Of a stretch of DNA of 64,000 nucleotides, positions 52,610-64,000 are shown in pieces. The position numbers and the translations under genes are program-made. Under the pieces are notes generated by a model that was not told where the DNA came from, searched no databases, and saw only the letters and a list, made by a program, of their open reading frames with translations. This DNA is from Allodiplogaster sudhausi (taxonomy: Eukaryota > Nematoda > Chromadorea > Rhabditida > Diplogasteridae): assembly GCA_945643635.1 (NCBI GenBank), contig CALZFC010000015.1:3197001-3261000 (forward strand), given 5' to 3'. How positions within the stretch are numbered: the stretch's first letter is position 1; each line of letters starts with the position of its first letter.

Positions 52610-53527
52610 TTACCTCGACTGTGACACTTTCGAGGTCGTCATAGTTATCGAAGGAGCGGCTTGAAGCGAGTCGTGCCATGATGAGATTCTGAAAGAACAG
52701 TTTGCTTCTCCTCTCCGCGCGGTCAAAATCAGAACCTTTCTCATGTTGCTTAGCATTCGATTGATGCAGATGAAGGAAGCTTCGGTGGCTGGAGAGCTGA
52801 TGAGGACAGCCGCACTCGCATGGCTCTGGGAAGGGCCTCCCGAGTAGAGCACTGATCAGCAATCTCATTCCCTCTCTATTCCCCCCTACCCCCCCCCCCT
52901 CTTCCCCGAATAAACTGACAGAAATCGCATCCGAAAGGTAGTCCTGATCGAACAGTCCAATTATTCTCTCGGCAATGTCGATAGACATGGAAACGAGCAA
53001 CGAAGGAGTTGCCGGAGAATTCTATAAGATGAGACCAAGTCTCTTTCTTGTCAAGATGGCGACGGTCAATGCTGAGGAACGCCCGATCTTCGTGACAGAG
53101 AAAGAAGACTTCTTCCGGACTCAAACGGAGTCGTGGGTCTCCACTCTGCAGCCCTCAAGAACCCTTCTTCCCTCTCACCTCGAATGCTAATCGATGACTG
53201 ACTGACCCTGCCATCGTGAACATCCTTCTTCTCTCAAATCAGTGAAGATGTCTTCGTTGATCTTGCCATAACGGTCGTCTTGAAATTGGCCGAGTCCCTC
53301 TCTGGAGAAAAGGTCACTATGCTCTGGGGACACCACGATGTACTGACCACGCTGCCTGACAACTTCAGCTCGACCTTTCTGAAAACGGGACAGAAATGAT
53401 GGCGACCAAGAACGTAATTAATGATTATGAACAATGAACTTACAGCATCAATTGCCTGATCAGATTCACGGTAGTCGGCCTTGAGAGTAATCTGGAGGAG
53501 ATCCATAGCTGCTGCAGTGTCAATCAT
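52610..53527 (-). CDS. tsen2: tRNA-splicing endonuclease catalytic subunit SEN2
   Basis: Exon 1 (about 53443-53527) starts MIDTAAAMDLLQ. After a 65-bp intron comes KGRAEVVRQRGQYIVVSPEH. The exon from 53153 carries the endonuclease core: LSPEEVFFLCHEDRAFLSI, then FVARFHVYRHCRENNWTVRS and GLPFGCDF. The exon from 52851 continues LLYSGGPSQSHASAAVLI, giving the catalytic Tyr (LLY) and His (SQSH), and RMLSNMRK supplies the Lys region. These three residues cut the 5' splice site of intron-containing pre-tRNAs in the nucleus. The protein is shorter at the N-terminus than vertebrate SEN2. The 3' end is ambiguous: reading through stops at 52610-52612, while removing a possible 47-bp intron (ending TTTCAG at about 52690) shifts to another plausible C-terminus. 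Confidence 0.82.
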
Positions 53528-53849
53528 ACCTTCCTTTTTCTATTTCAAGAAGAATGCAGCGCCAGTAAAGGTATGCGAAATGAACACCTTGTCCACACCA
53601 GACGATTAAAAAATAGTTTATTGGTGTAGAAAATCGTAATCCGTAGGCAAGCTGTTGAATCGAAGACCAGTTGAAGATAAAAAGTATAAAATTCTAACAG
53701 ACATAACATTACAATCTTGTAAAAATACACATTTGTAACACGTGTAATATCACAGTCTAATAATAAGTATATATATAAAATTGCAACACGAATAATATTA
53801 CAGTCAGTAAGTACCTCGACTGTTTTTACACGAGATATCGGGTGACGAA

Positions 53850-54016
53850 TCAGAGTCGGAAGGAGGATGCCTTCTCAATCATCTTCATGACACGAAGACA
53901 CATTTCTTCTTCTTGTGGAAGAGTCACCACCTGCAAAAGATTTTAAATGATTGAAATCATCCACGCACAAAAACCGTAATTATATCGATCGACAGAAACA
54001 AAGCGAGAGAGAGAGA

Positions 54017-54053
<37 letters not shown>

Positions 54054-55859
54054 TCAAAGAAAACGAAATACCTGAACTGCAGTCGGCAAGCCTTCACTAT
54101 CCTTAGCAGCACTGCGTACAATCTTCAGCACGGGATTGTGTCCTGGGAGAGGGGAAGTGAATAAGTGATGAAGATAGTTCTTCCAATGTATGCATACCAA
54201 CTGGGAAGACAGTCTCATCCAGCAGTCTCTCATCATCCTCCTTCGATACTTTTCCAACTGGCAAAGTGCCAGCAGGCAGATCGAGTAGATTGAAGAGACC
54301 AGTGGAGAAGCCGCAGACTGCGAGCTGAGATCCGTACTCGGGGCGCATTGCCGGGACTGCAAGCGGGAGTTCTTTAAAGATGCCAGTCACATCCAAACCT
54401 CTGTTGTTATAAGAATAGGAAGGGAATGAATTTTGTACATCATTAATTTGTAATTGTGCTAGACATAAACAAACCCGTGAAAGCCGGACAAACCAACGCA
54501 TCAATCTCAAGGCTCTTCCAGTACTGAAGGAACTGAACAGCAAGGACTTGTAACATGTAAAATATAGAAAATATAAGTAAATACGACTTATGTCCAAAAA
54601 CGAGAAAGGGGTAAAAGAGGAAACCCGTTGTTTGTAGTCATCAGTCTGCTCTTGTGTATAGCGGAGATCATCGAGAGAACGAACATAAGAAGAAGCCACG
54701 AGGAAGAGTTGCGGGCTGAAGGGGCGGAGGAGGTAGGCGAAGAAAAGACGAATGCACTTCGGAACCTGCAATTCAATCAATCCTGAACATCAAAACAACA
54801 AATGGATGTTAACCTTGAGCATAGTGACAAACTGCTTCATGTACTGATCGACAACATCAGCCGCATAGAGAGAAAGCGAGTACGAACCACCATCAGGCAT
54901 TGCATTCTTGTACAGCAAAGAGGCAGCCAAGTCCACCTCGGGCACCTACTCAGCACCAATTATCACTCTGCTTCCAACCACTTGATCTGGCAGCCAACCT
55001 TGAATGAGACCATGGTGCATCCCTGCTCCCGAAGCTTCTCTACAGTATCCAGCACTGCTCGCGACATCCTGAGACGGTAGTAACGATTAAAGAAACACGA
55101 GAAAAGACTTACGCTGGGACCGGAGCCATGAATCCGTCGCTGTCGAAGTAGCCAATACGAACAGAAGACTGTGTATGAGTGAACTTCTCTTCATCCAACG
55201 GATTCCGGCCAGTTTCCGGAACCAAATCAGCATATTCAGGGCTTCCTAAAAAATGCACCAATCTTATGCTTTAATTTTCGTTTTGGAATGACGTTTATAA
55301 AAAATCAAAAACCGATGATGTTCTTGAGCAGGAAGAACTGCTCGTCAACAGTTCGAGAGTAGAATCCGTAGCCAAGACCAAGACGGCCGCGACCAGGCAC
55401 TCCGCCATGAGCACAAACCACTTTTAGGCGGCACTCAATCGTAGTCTTTAGCATTGAGTGGCCAGAAGAACTTGGTTCACTGGCAAATTGAGAATGAGAA
55501 ATGAATGCGGAATGGGCGAGAGAAGACTAGGAGAGAGAAAGAGGGAGGAAAGTGGGAGAGAAACCTCGGTTGGCTTGAGAGAAGTGATGCCGCACATTGC
55601 GGCAGGGATACGCAGACTACCCAGCAGATCGGACCCAGTGCCAAACGCTGCTCCGCCCGCTGTGAACAGAGCAGCTTCGCCACCAGAGGAACCACCCGGG
55701 ATACTGCGAGGAGGGAGTTCGGAGATGAAAGCAAGCAACACATAATATTCGAGAGTGCGCAAGAGAGTGACAGAGAGAGAGAGACAGAGAGAGAGACAGA
55801 CAGAGAGTGACAGAGAGAGAGAGACAGAGACAGAGAGAGAGACACAGAGAGAGAGAGAC

Positions 55860-55910
<51 letters not shown>

Positions 55911-57244
55911 TGGCAGATAATCGTCATACATTACATAGTCAAGAAAAAGAATTATGAGCGGACCGATCAGGGCGATGAGGATTGAGTGTAGTACCGTAGA
56001 TAGAATTGGAAGTGACGAATGAGAGAAGAGCTTGAGGAACGTTTGTCATCACAAAGGGAACTGCTCCGAGATTCCGAAGATGAGTGACAAAAGTGCACTC
56101 GTCTGGCATTGGATCCTCCAGGAACTTGCCGATTCCGACGGAGCAATCGTAGCCTTTCATGTGGAAGTTGCCCTGCAGGTTCTTCATTAGAACCCGTGGA
56201 TTCATTCTCTTATTCTTGACTACCGACTTGAATTTGAAACATTTCTGCTCTAAATTCTACCATAAAAAACCTTGACAGAAAATGGAATGCCGTAGAGAGG
56301 CGGCTTCGTCTTTCCAATCCACTTCTCGTCCACTTCCTCCGCCCATTCAAAGCATTCGACAATGACTTCAGCAATACAGTTCAACTCATCTTGCACCTTC
56401 AACAATCATTGTTATGTCACAGTTGCCTTATAAGGTGCTCCATAAGAAGAACCACCTGAAGTGCTTTCCACATGAATGCTTCCAATGCGTCCACGGCCTT
56501 CAGCTCTTCTCGCTGGAGGGCATCTCAATCTCATTCTTCATCGAACTGTTAAGCATTGCGAAAGACCAACCCCGCAACGTATTCAAGTCCATCGCGAGGA
56601 TTGCCTTCCTCCGTTCGATTACTTCCAAGTCGGTTGATTCGACACGGCGGCTAGAATTAAGCAAATGGCATAAATAAAGACGAGGGCGCAAATGACCTTA
56701 CCGAAAGGTTTCGAAGTTCTTCTCCCGTTTCTTCTGAGTTCTTTCAATCGCTTTCTTCCGAGATGAGTACATTCCCCAAGGCTGAAGATAAAAAATTTAG
56801 TCAAGTCAAGAAATCGACAACTAGTTGCCAACACTATACGATCAATCGAAATAGCAACCTCTGAGAGAGATTTGACACCTAAACACACACAATTAGAAAG
56901 ATTTGACACCTACGGCCAGTTCTTAATACCTGCTCAATGAATGACTTGATTATAGCGAATCGTAGAATGAAGAAGAACCAGATCGCTGAGAATAGGCGCG
57001 CGGGCAGAGAAAGTACAGACTCTTCTTTCTCTCCCTCTCCACTTACCACTAAATTCCCCATCTCCGTATTGTGTCCGTGCGGTTGTCTCGGGTTGGAGAG
57101 GGAAAGGCTGTGTTCCTGTGTCCATAGAAATAACGCATGTTTGGATGAGACGTTGTAACACATTGATCCAACACAACCAATTGGGACAGAGATAGGATCA
57201 AAACACAGATAGAACACCCGCTCACATACAGCTAAGGCAAACAA
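53850..57244 (-). CDS. faah: Fatty-acid amide hydrolase-like amidase
   Basis: A hydrophobic N-terminal anchor ([20 protein letters not shown]) is followed by [19 protein letters not shown], then the amidase-signature fold. The catalytic Lys is in YGIPFSVK, the first Ser in [11 protein letters not shown] and the nucleophile in [19 protein letters not shown]. Later exons ([76 protein letters not shown]) follow FAAH order to TGA at 53850-53852. The Ser-Ser-Lys triad is complete, so it should hydrolyse N-acyl ethanolamides such as anandamide at internal membranes. The start is either 57244 or the in-frame ATG of [12 protein letters not shown]; the latter fits FAAH better. Two introns end in TTGAG. 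Confidence 0.9.
54006..54050. repeat. (GA)n microsatellite, FAAH-like intron
   Basis: GA tract with one GGGAGA interruption in the last intron. Confidence 0.93.
55768..55907. repeat. (GA)n array with CAGA interruptions, FAAH-like intron
   Basis: About 140 bp of GAGAGACAGAGA-type repeat ending in a pure GA tract. Confidence 0.94.
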
Positions 57245-57553
57245 AGCATTACCAAACAGAAAAGATTTTATTCCTTATCAGGGAGAACCAAAACGGATGG
57301 CAACTATCAAGACTAAACATGGCGGCGATGCAAGCATATTCCGCACTTTAACACAACAGTCAAACTGAAAAGGCGAAAGATGGAGAGAGTAGGAAACTGA
57401 GCCAGAAAGGGAGATAAAGAAGATGGTGAGCACTACAATACAAGGCCAAGAAACAGCTGTCCTCCATTCATAAACGACATCCTTAGTGAACTACAAGGCT
57501 ACATAACTCTCTTTCTCTCTATTCGAGAACGCAGCCTAAGTGGTCAGCCAGGC

Positions 57554-58207
<654 letters not shown>

Positions 58208-58514
58208 CTGAGTGGGCATTGAGAAACTGAGGTAGAGGAGAAGAGAGGACAGCATAGGAGCAGACTGGTGCAGGTTTAGCACCCATACAAGACGCTTTCA
58301 TGGAGTAGCAAAAAGCACTCAATTTTGGACATAATTCACGGACGGCAGCCGCACATATTTACACAACAAGCCAATATTTATATACACATTTATCTTTTTT
58401 GAAGACAATAAATATATACAAGGCATATGAACTTCCATCTGTTTTTAATCTTTCAAATAAAACATACACAATGTAAGTCATCAAATTATCAGTAACGACC
58501 AGCTGCGAATACAA

Positions 58515-59283
58515 TTATGTTAGCGAACCGTGAAAGAGTGTCTCAAATAGCTCGATAGTCTTACGCATTTCCTTCCTGAAAAAAGTTTTAAGCCTTTAAC
58601 CAAAATATATTTCCCTAAGCAGTTTGAGAAAGATAATTTTTCATAGAAAGGAAGCCTCATTTAAAGGGATAAAATGAACAAAGTAACAACATACACTTGT
58701 TGGGCCGTCTTACTCACTCGACGGAGAGACCCGTTCAGCTCTTCCACCTTCGCCATCATCTCAAATCCAACACAATTCACAACTATACAAAAGAAATAAC
58801 TAATATGATAGTGAGTCGAAGAAAGAAACCGCATAAGTATTCTTGATGTCGTGATCGGCTGCATCGCAAGCAGAGGAGATGCTTGCCTTGTAGATCTGGC
58901 TGGTTTCGAGGACAAGGTCACTCATACCATGCAGACTGCCTCGCAGCTCTCTCAGATGAGTGTCCACCCCAGAAGCCAATCGACGGGCACACAACTCTAT
59001 GTCATCCAGAATCTACAGAGGAATTGACATCATAAATGGATGAGGGTGAGGGCACCTTAGGATCAGGATGGAGAAGCTTATCAGAGGAGAAGCTGGCGGA
59101 GAGACTGCGACGACAAGGGCCTCGCGCACTCTCCCTAATCTTTTCTTCCAAGTCCTCGGCCACGAAGGTCTCCGGCTGTTTCAGTCCAGCCGAGAGAGAA
59201 GTAGACGGGAGATCGAAAGAGTGGGCAGGTGACCCAGAGGGAGAAGTCCCTTCATCATCTTCTGCTACTTCTATCGCATTCAT
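58515..59283 (-). CDS. borcs6: BORC complex subunit BORCS6 (lyspersin)-like
   Basis: Four exons give about 170 residues. A Ser/Pro-rich acidic head (from MNAIEVAEDDEGTSPSGSP) precedes a helical domain: ILDDIELCARRLASGVDTHL, RELRGSLHGMSDLVLETSQI, AADHDIKNTYA, MMAKVEELNGSLRRVSKTAQ and EMRKTIELFETLF, with TAA at 58515-58517. The order LDDIE-CAR--AS, LHGMS-L, then IKNxYxLMAKxEEL resembles the C-terminal domain of BORCS6, part of the lysosome-positioning BORC complex. Assignment rests on pattern similarity recalled without a search. The third exon has a TTTGAG acceptor (58760-58761). Confidence 0.6.
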
Positions 59284-59715
59284 CTACGTCGACAACCTCA
59301 ATGCATTCTTGTTTTGTTAAAGGGTGGTACCCCGATGGGTGACCCAGCAAAGCAAATCAACATCGTGAGAAAATTACAAAAAAAAATCGGAACACGGCGG
59401 AAATGAACCAGACAAAATAATCTCAAAAAATTAGAAGATTAGCTTTATTACAAGATTTTCCAACTGATTTCTGATAGCAATAACAAGTGATTATCAACAA
59501 GGAATTTTAGTCAATAAGTTATACCCGTATGGACTGAGTTGAGACATACTAAGCAGAAATGAGTGATCGGAAATGAGGAAAGGCTCTAATATAAACGCCT
59601 ACTGAATCACAATTAGTGAAATGCTTACGAAATGAGATAAGCAAATGTTAGATAGATAGAGGGAGAGAGAGAAAGAGAGAGAGAGACAGAGGAGAAATAA
59701 GGGGGAATGATGAGA
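59284..59715. other. Spacer between BORCS6-like gene and small proline-rich ORF
   Basis: About 430 bp, AT-rich, with no exon seen. A GA tract lies at about 59662-59692. Confidence 0.5.
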
Positions 59716-60051
59716 TCACTGTAGCCGGTCGTCTTGAGATTCTTCAAAGCGGGAAGCGGAAGGAGAAGAAGGCGGTTCCTTGCAGGCATCGGCGGAGTGC
59801 CAAGTGCAAAGAGGAGAAGGAGGATGGAAGGAGTCTCCAGAAGGGGGAGGGGGAGGGACGCGGAGGCCGGGAGGGAGAGAGGGAGGGGCAGCTGCCGGCT
59901 CCATGCCATCCTCTGTGGTTGCTGGACGCAATGGAGGGGCGAGTGGAGGGCCTCCCAGACAGACCGGCACTGTCCACCCATACAGAGAGAACCACACATC
60001 CGTGAACAAAGCTCGCTGCCTCGCTTCCTGCAACGCAACCACTTTCGCCAT
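59716..60051 (-). CDS. Small proline-rich hypothetical protein
   Basis: A single-exon ORF of 111 codons starts MAKVVALQEARQRALFTDVW. The middle and end are rich in Pro, Ala and Ser (PPSLPPGLRVPPPPPSGD) and end FEESQDDRLQ. The first 35 residues look structured (FTDVWFSLYGWTVPVCLGG); the rest is low in complexity. Its ATG lies 55 bp after the TAF2 stop on the same strand, which fits an operon-like or polycistronic arrangement or a 3' UTR ORF. No family recognised. Confidence 0.5.
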   Translation of the reverse strand: MAKVVALQEARQRALFTDVWFSLYGWTVPVCLGGPPLAPPLRPATTEDGMEPAAAPPSLPPGLRVPPPPPSGDSFHPPSPLCTWHSADACKEPPSSPSASRFEESQDDRLQ

Positions 60052-60106
60052 TATGTACAATACCAAGTTGTAAAAATGATAAGAGAGAATGATATAAATA
60101 TAGCAT

Positions 60107-63100
60107 TCAAGCAAGAAGAACCGTCGACGGCGCAGTAATGATAGCCCAGATATATTCCGCCAGTTGACTTGTATTCAGCTGTTTCGACGTGTCAGACCTG
60201 AGAAATGCGGGAAATTTGAAAAATAATTAATAGTAAGATCCAGAACATGATCCCTTTCTCTAACAACTCTGCTTGAACAGGAAGAAGGAAGAGGAAATAG
60301 AAAGAACTGACGGATTGCATGCATGGAAAGGGGGGTGCTTGACGAGAATCAGTGGAATATGTCTGCGGATGCCAGGGTCCGGGTCATCAAAACTCATCCG
60401 AATCAAGCGAGTCAACTCATCCGGACTCACTCCACGGACCACCTGGAGACGATCCACCAGAATCCACAAGGAAGTCTTCCGCAACTCAAAGGAGATGGTA
60501 TTCTATCTGCAGGAAGAGCAAACGAAGAGTGATACAAACCGAGACGAAGATGCTTGGCTGTGCAAACTTCCAGAAGAGAGTCGAGTTATGCGGGAGATGA
60601 CCAAACTTCTGTAGCTGGTAGATGCCAAGCAAGGCAGCGCTGCCAACCACGCAATGGTAGGAAGGGCGGAGGCAGTCCATGTTCAGCGACAGGGTCAACT
60701 CCTAAACATCACCCTTGATAACCAGTTGTGGAAACAAAGTTAGCTGCACAAGGGAGTTGGAAACCTTGAGTGTAAGAGAGATCTCGCCGGAAAGAGAAGT
60801 AGGATTCGTGGAGGGATTCCCATCAAGGGTCTCTCCCGCTTGGACGGTCGAAGCCAAGGCAGTGAGAAGACTCGCTCGGTAATGATCATCTGAGTATCTG
60901 GGAAGGGTTCTCGCTAAACAGATCGGGCCACAATAAAGAATCAGAAAGAACGAACCGATTTGTGGAATTGTCATTGTAGTAGAGAAGATCAAGAAGGAAA
61001 GAGTGCACTTCACTCATAGAAGCAGCGGAGGAGCTACGGGCTCGGCCCACTGCTTGGGGAATGGCCTGTGAAGAGAGTTGGCATGCTCTGGCTCTCCCCT
61101 CTCAATCTCAAACCTGCATGAGGAAGTACATCTGCAGGTTGGCAGAAGTGGCGACAAAGTTATTGGAGCGTGGAAGGTGAGGGGCACTCTTGCATCCAAA
61201 CTTCTCGGTGAAGAAAGCGAGAAGCGGAGGCCGGCCAGCCACCACCTCGGCCATCTTATTCTGCACTGCCACCAACGAGAAGGCCGCTCGACAACGGACA
61301 CTGAATACCACAGACCATGTACGAATTATCACATTATCAAAACATGTACCCACCGATAAAAGAAGTGCTCTGTTTGCATGGCCTCAATAAGCACAGCCCT
61401 CGAGGCAGCAGAGGGAAAGTGTTCTATTCTATCCAGAGCAGCGAGTTGAGCCAGACAGTCCCTCTCGTACTTGAGCATGTACTCCCACTGGTAGGACGGC
61501 TGTCTAAGATGGACAGCTCGGAGCAGAAGCAACTCCGGATCCACTCGGATCCACAGAACTGGCGACTCCGGATCCATTAGGGACAAGTCCACATCCACTT
61601 CCTCTCCAGAAGACAACGGCACCTGCAATCAGACACTCTTTGGGAGTAGAAGAGAATGGGTCTTCACTGACTTTCTTCTTCTTCTGTCGCCGACCCTTCG
61701 AGTGGCACTGCAGTTCGTGTCTAAGACAACAAGGGGTGAGCTACTTTCAAGATGACCGAACCAAACCTTGAGGAGTCGGCATCAATCTGGAGAGTGTGCG
61801 TGAAGGACCCATCCAATTCTTGAACAATTACGGTGAGGGGGCCCACATAGCTTAAAAACATTTATTAGTTAGGCGAAGGGTCAATATTAAATATAATGAT
61901 GATAAATCATTAACCTTGTCCTCCCGTTTCTACCTGCTGTGTCCTGTTGAATATCCAGCTCTATCATATTACGCTTCCGATTGAACGTGTAGTTAACCTT
62001 ATATTCGAGTAATTTTTTTTAATAATCAAAAGAGTTTACACCCTTTGATTGTTGAATGGCTAACATGGAATGAAGCGTGGCCGCCTTGGTAGACCCACTG
62101 GTCAAGGAAGGTGGGAATTTCGTTGCCAGTGACACTCGTCACGGTGCGGAAGAAAGCGTCGGTCGAGAGAACCAAATAGATCCAGCACTGGGGCTGCTGG
62201 CGCTTCCCTCGCATCTGCTCCCCCACACCCACTATCTTGTGCAGCACCTGGGGGGTGGAAGGGGGGGATGGAATGAGCAAGGAAAGGAAGAACGAAAGAA
62301 ACCTGGAAGAAAGGCTCCTTGCCTAGTCTCTTTTGCAACATGCGAATGACAAGCTCGCCCTTCTTGAAAAGTGTTTCAGCGTAAAGTGAAGAGCAACTCA
62401 GAGAAGATCCCGGCCAAATCGGCCGATCGTCCCAAGAGGACCAAGAACGGAGAACCAGCTAAATAAGCACCTCCTCCACTTCGGTCTCTTGCTTCACACT
62501 CTAACTACCAACCACTCCCCACTGGCTTTCGTAGTCGCAGACTTCGTTGAGAATCTTCTTCAGGTGATAGAGGTACTCCGAATAACCAAAGACTTTGCTG
62601 ATGTAGAGAGAAGCCAGGAACCTTTAACTATGGTTGATGTTATTCTGACTGCAGGTCAAGTAATAAGCTGGTAAATAAAAATTCTGAGAAGAAATGACCT
62701 GGACAGCGACTGGACGACCCATAAATCAACAAAATCAGCGGGAGAGATAAAACAACCGAAGAACTGGCGAGCAACTGCAAAGGCAAGGATCTGTCGCACT
62801 TCCTGCAATCATTCCCATTTTATTACTCAAGAAAGAGATTCATGTGATTTAATCGGCAAAAAAACAGAAATCCAAACAAAGCAGCGAACCTGGACAACAT
62901 CTATGATCTTCTTGTGATAAAGTACGGTAACAGAAAACAGTGTGAAGCTACTGTAACATGTCATCTCCTCTGGCAACTAAAGATATACGATGTTTGCAAT
63001 TAATAAGGGACATTTTAAGGAACACTTACATTGTCAACAAAGACTTGCTTGTAGGATGCATACGGGTAGCGGCAGGAGAGGAGCTCTTCAAAGTATTCGA

Positions 63101-64000
63101 AAGTTCTATCCAAGTTCTGCACTGTGTGTCTCACGAGTGCAGACAAACCGGGAAGCGAAAAACTCGTCAGCTGAATCATTACAGAAATGGACACTTCTAA
63201 ACATCAACGGAACGATGAAGGATAACCTCAGGCATGTCAGTGTGAATGTGCGGAGTGAAGTTGCCAATGGCCCATCCCATATTCGTGGCTGCCGTTGGCA
63301 CAAGCTGTTGGTAGTGAAAGACCTTCTCCTTCGCTTCCTCCGATACAAACTCCACCTCCTGAAGTGGATATAAACTATATAAGTATATTCTGTTGACAAG
63401 ATGATAACTAAGAGGAAATACTCACAAGAAGCTCTCCCGCAGCAACGACAGTCAAGCTAGAATCAACACAAAAGTGGAGGTTCCACAGGCAAAGCTGATC
63501 TGGCGAGTCGAGACAAGGAAGCCATTCTCTGGTAGATGACATCAAGTCTGAAATGTCACAGACCAGGTGTACATTGTCAACCGGACATCATTACTTTTCT
63601 TTCAACATACCAATGTTTAAACATCCGTCCATATCTACGCACTGTCAGAAATTAAATTAGCATTCTCCTGCTAGGAGAAAAAAAAACAACTTTCCTCAAT
63701 TCCTTTAAGAAGAAGCATGTGCAAAGGTAGCTAAATTCACAAAAGAGATAGCAAAATTTTTAAACGGCAAGGAAACGAGAAATTCAGGAATAAACATCAG
63801 AAAGTAAAAAAAAAATGTGGCTCACGCAATCGTTCAATTTAAATAGCTGCTACATCAAATTGCTCTAACCAGAACGAAAGGTGAAGATGTGGGCTCCTCT
63901 ATCCAAGGTTCCGTCGGGAGAGATCCCACCATTGAATTGCACACCCTAAACGGCAACAAATAATGGCAAGATCTCGCTACAGTTTAAACACTGACATGAA
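60107..64000 (-). CDS. taf2: TFIID subunit TAF2, 5' part outside the window
   Basis: Many small exons match TAF2 in order, entering from the right edge: PTAATNMGWAIGN-like and HIHTDMPEV-like sequence near 63240-63340, an IPTFLDQWVYQGGHASFHVS exon (62045-62130) from the M1-peptidase-like domain, VDVDLSLMDPESPVLWIRVD (about 61540-61610), then YQWEYMLKYERDCLAQLAAL and FPSAASRAVLIEAMQTEHFF. HEAT-like helices end with FDDPDPGIRRHIPLILVKHP (about 60320-60400). The last exon ends LAEYIWAIITAPSTVLLA before TGA at 60107-60109. TAF2 binds initiator DNA within TFIID. The long His/Lys-rich tail of vertebrate TAF2 is absent. Exon borders were not all traced. Confidence 0.85.

Overview
The window is nuclear DNA of a multicellular animal with small introns (many 43-60 bp) and a heavy load of GA/CT microsatellites. 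Gene content is all eukaryotic. Three p38-type MAP kinase genes in a head-to-tail row, a tandem pair of SLC23 transporters and a calmodulin of the nematode cal type point to an ecdysozoan, most likely a nematode. No rRNA or species marker is present, so this is inference.

Left part (1-13.7 kb): the first exon of a PLPBP-like gene (minus), with a short ORF directly in front of it, lies divergent from a LARP7-like gene (plus, 770-3619). LARP7 converges on two SLC23 nucleobase/ascorbate-type transporters (minus, 3643-8651 and 10232-13705). The first carries a long foldback element in one intron. Middle part (13.7-35 kb): gene-poor and repeat-rich. It holds a four-EF-hand calmodulin-like gene, a set of in-phase minus-strand exons I could not name, the 3' end of an unnamed plus-strand gene, adenosine deaminase (minus) and a two-transmembrane protein (plus).

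Right part: three p38-type kinases (plus, 35.6-43.7 kb). Then follows an unbroken minus-strand run read from right to left: TAF2 (5' end outside the window), a small proline-rich ORF, BORCS6-like, mitochondrial acyl carrier protein, FAAH-like amidase, TSEN2 and ubiquitin-activating enzyme UBA1. UBA1 ends convergent to the third kinase. The products serve transcription (TAF2, LARP7), tRNA splicing (TSEN2), ubiquitin activation (UBA1), lipid-amide and fatty-acid metabolism (FAAH, ACP), purine metabolism (ADA) and stress signalling (p38), so they are neighbours rather than one pathway.

The strongest unusual signal is in the introns. At least a dozen 3' splice sites fixed by protein homology end in TTGAG or TTTGAG instead of CAG/TAG, a trinucleotide most animals avoid. 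Two GC-AG introns also occur. Other observations are a TIR element next to a kinase splice site, an intronic minisatellite whose units each carry an acceptor-like site, and coding-like plus-strand sequence inside the first UBA1 intron.
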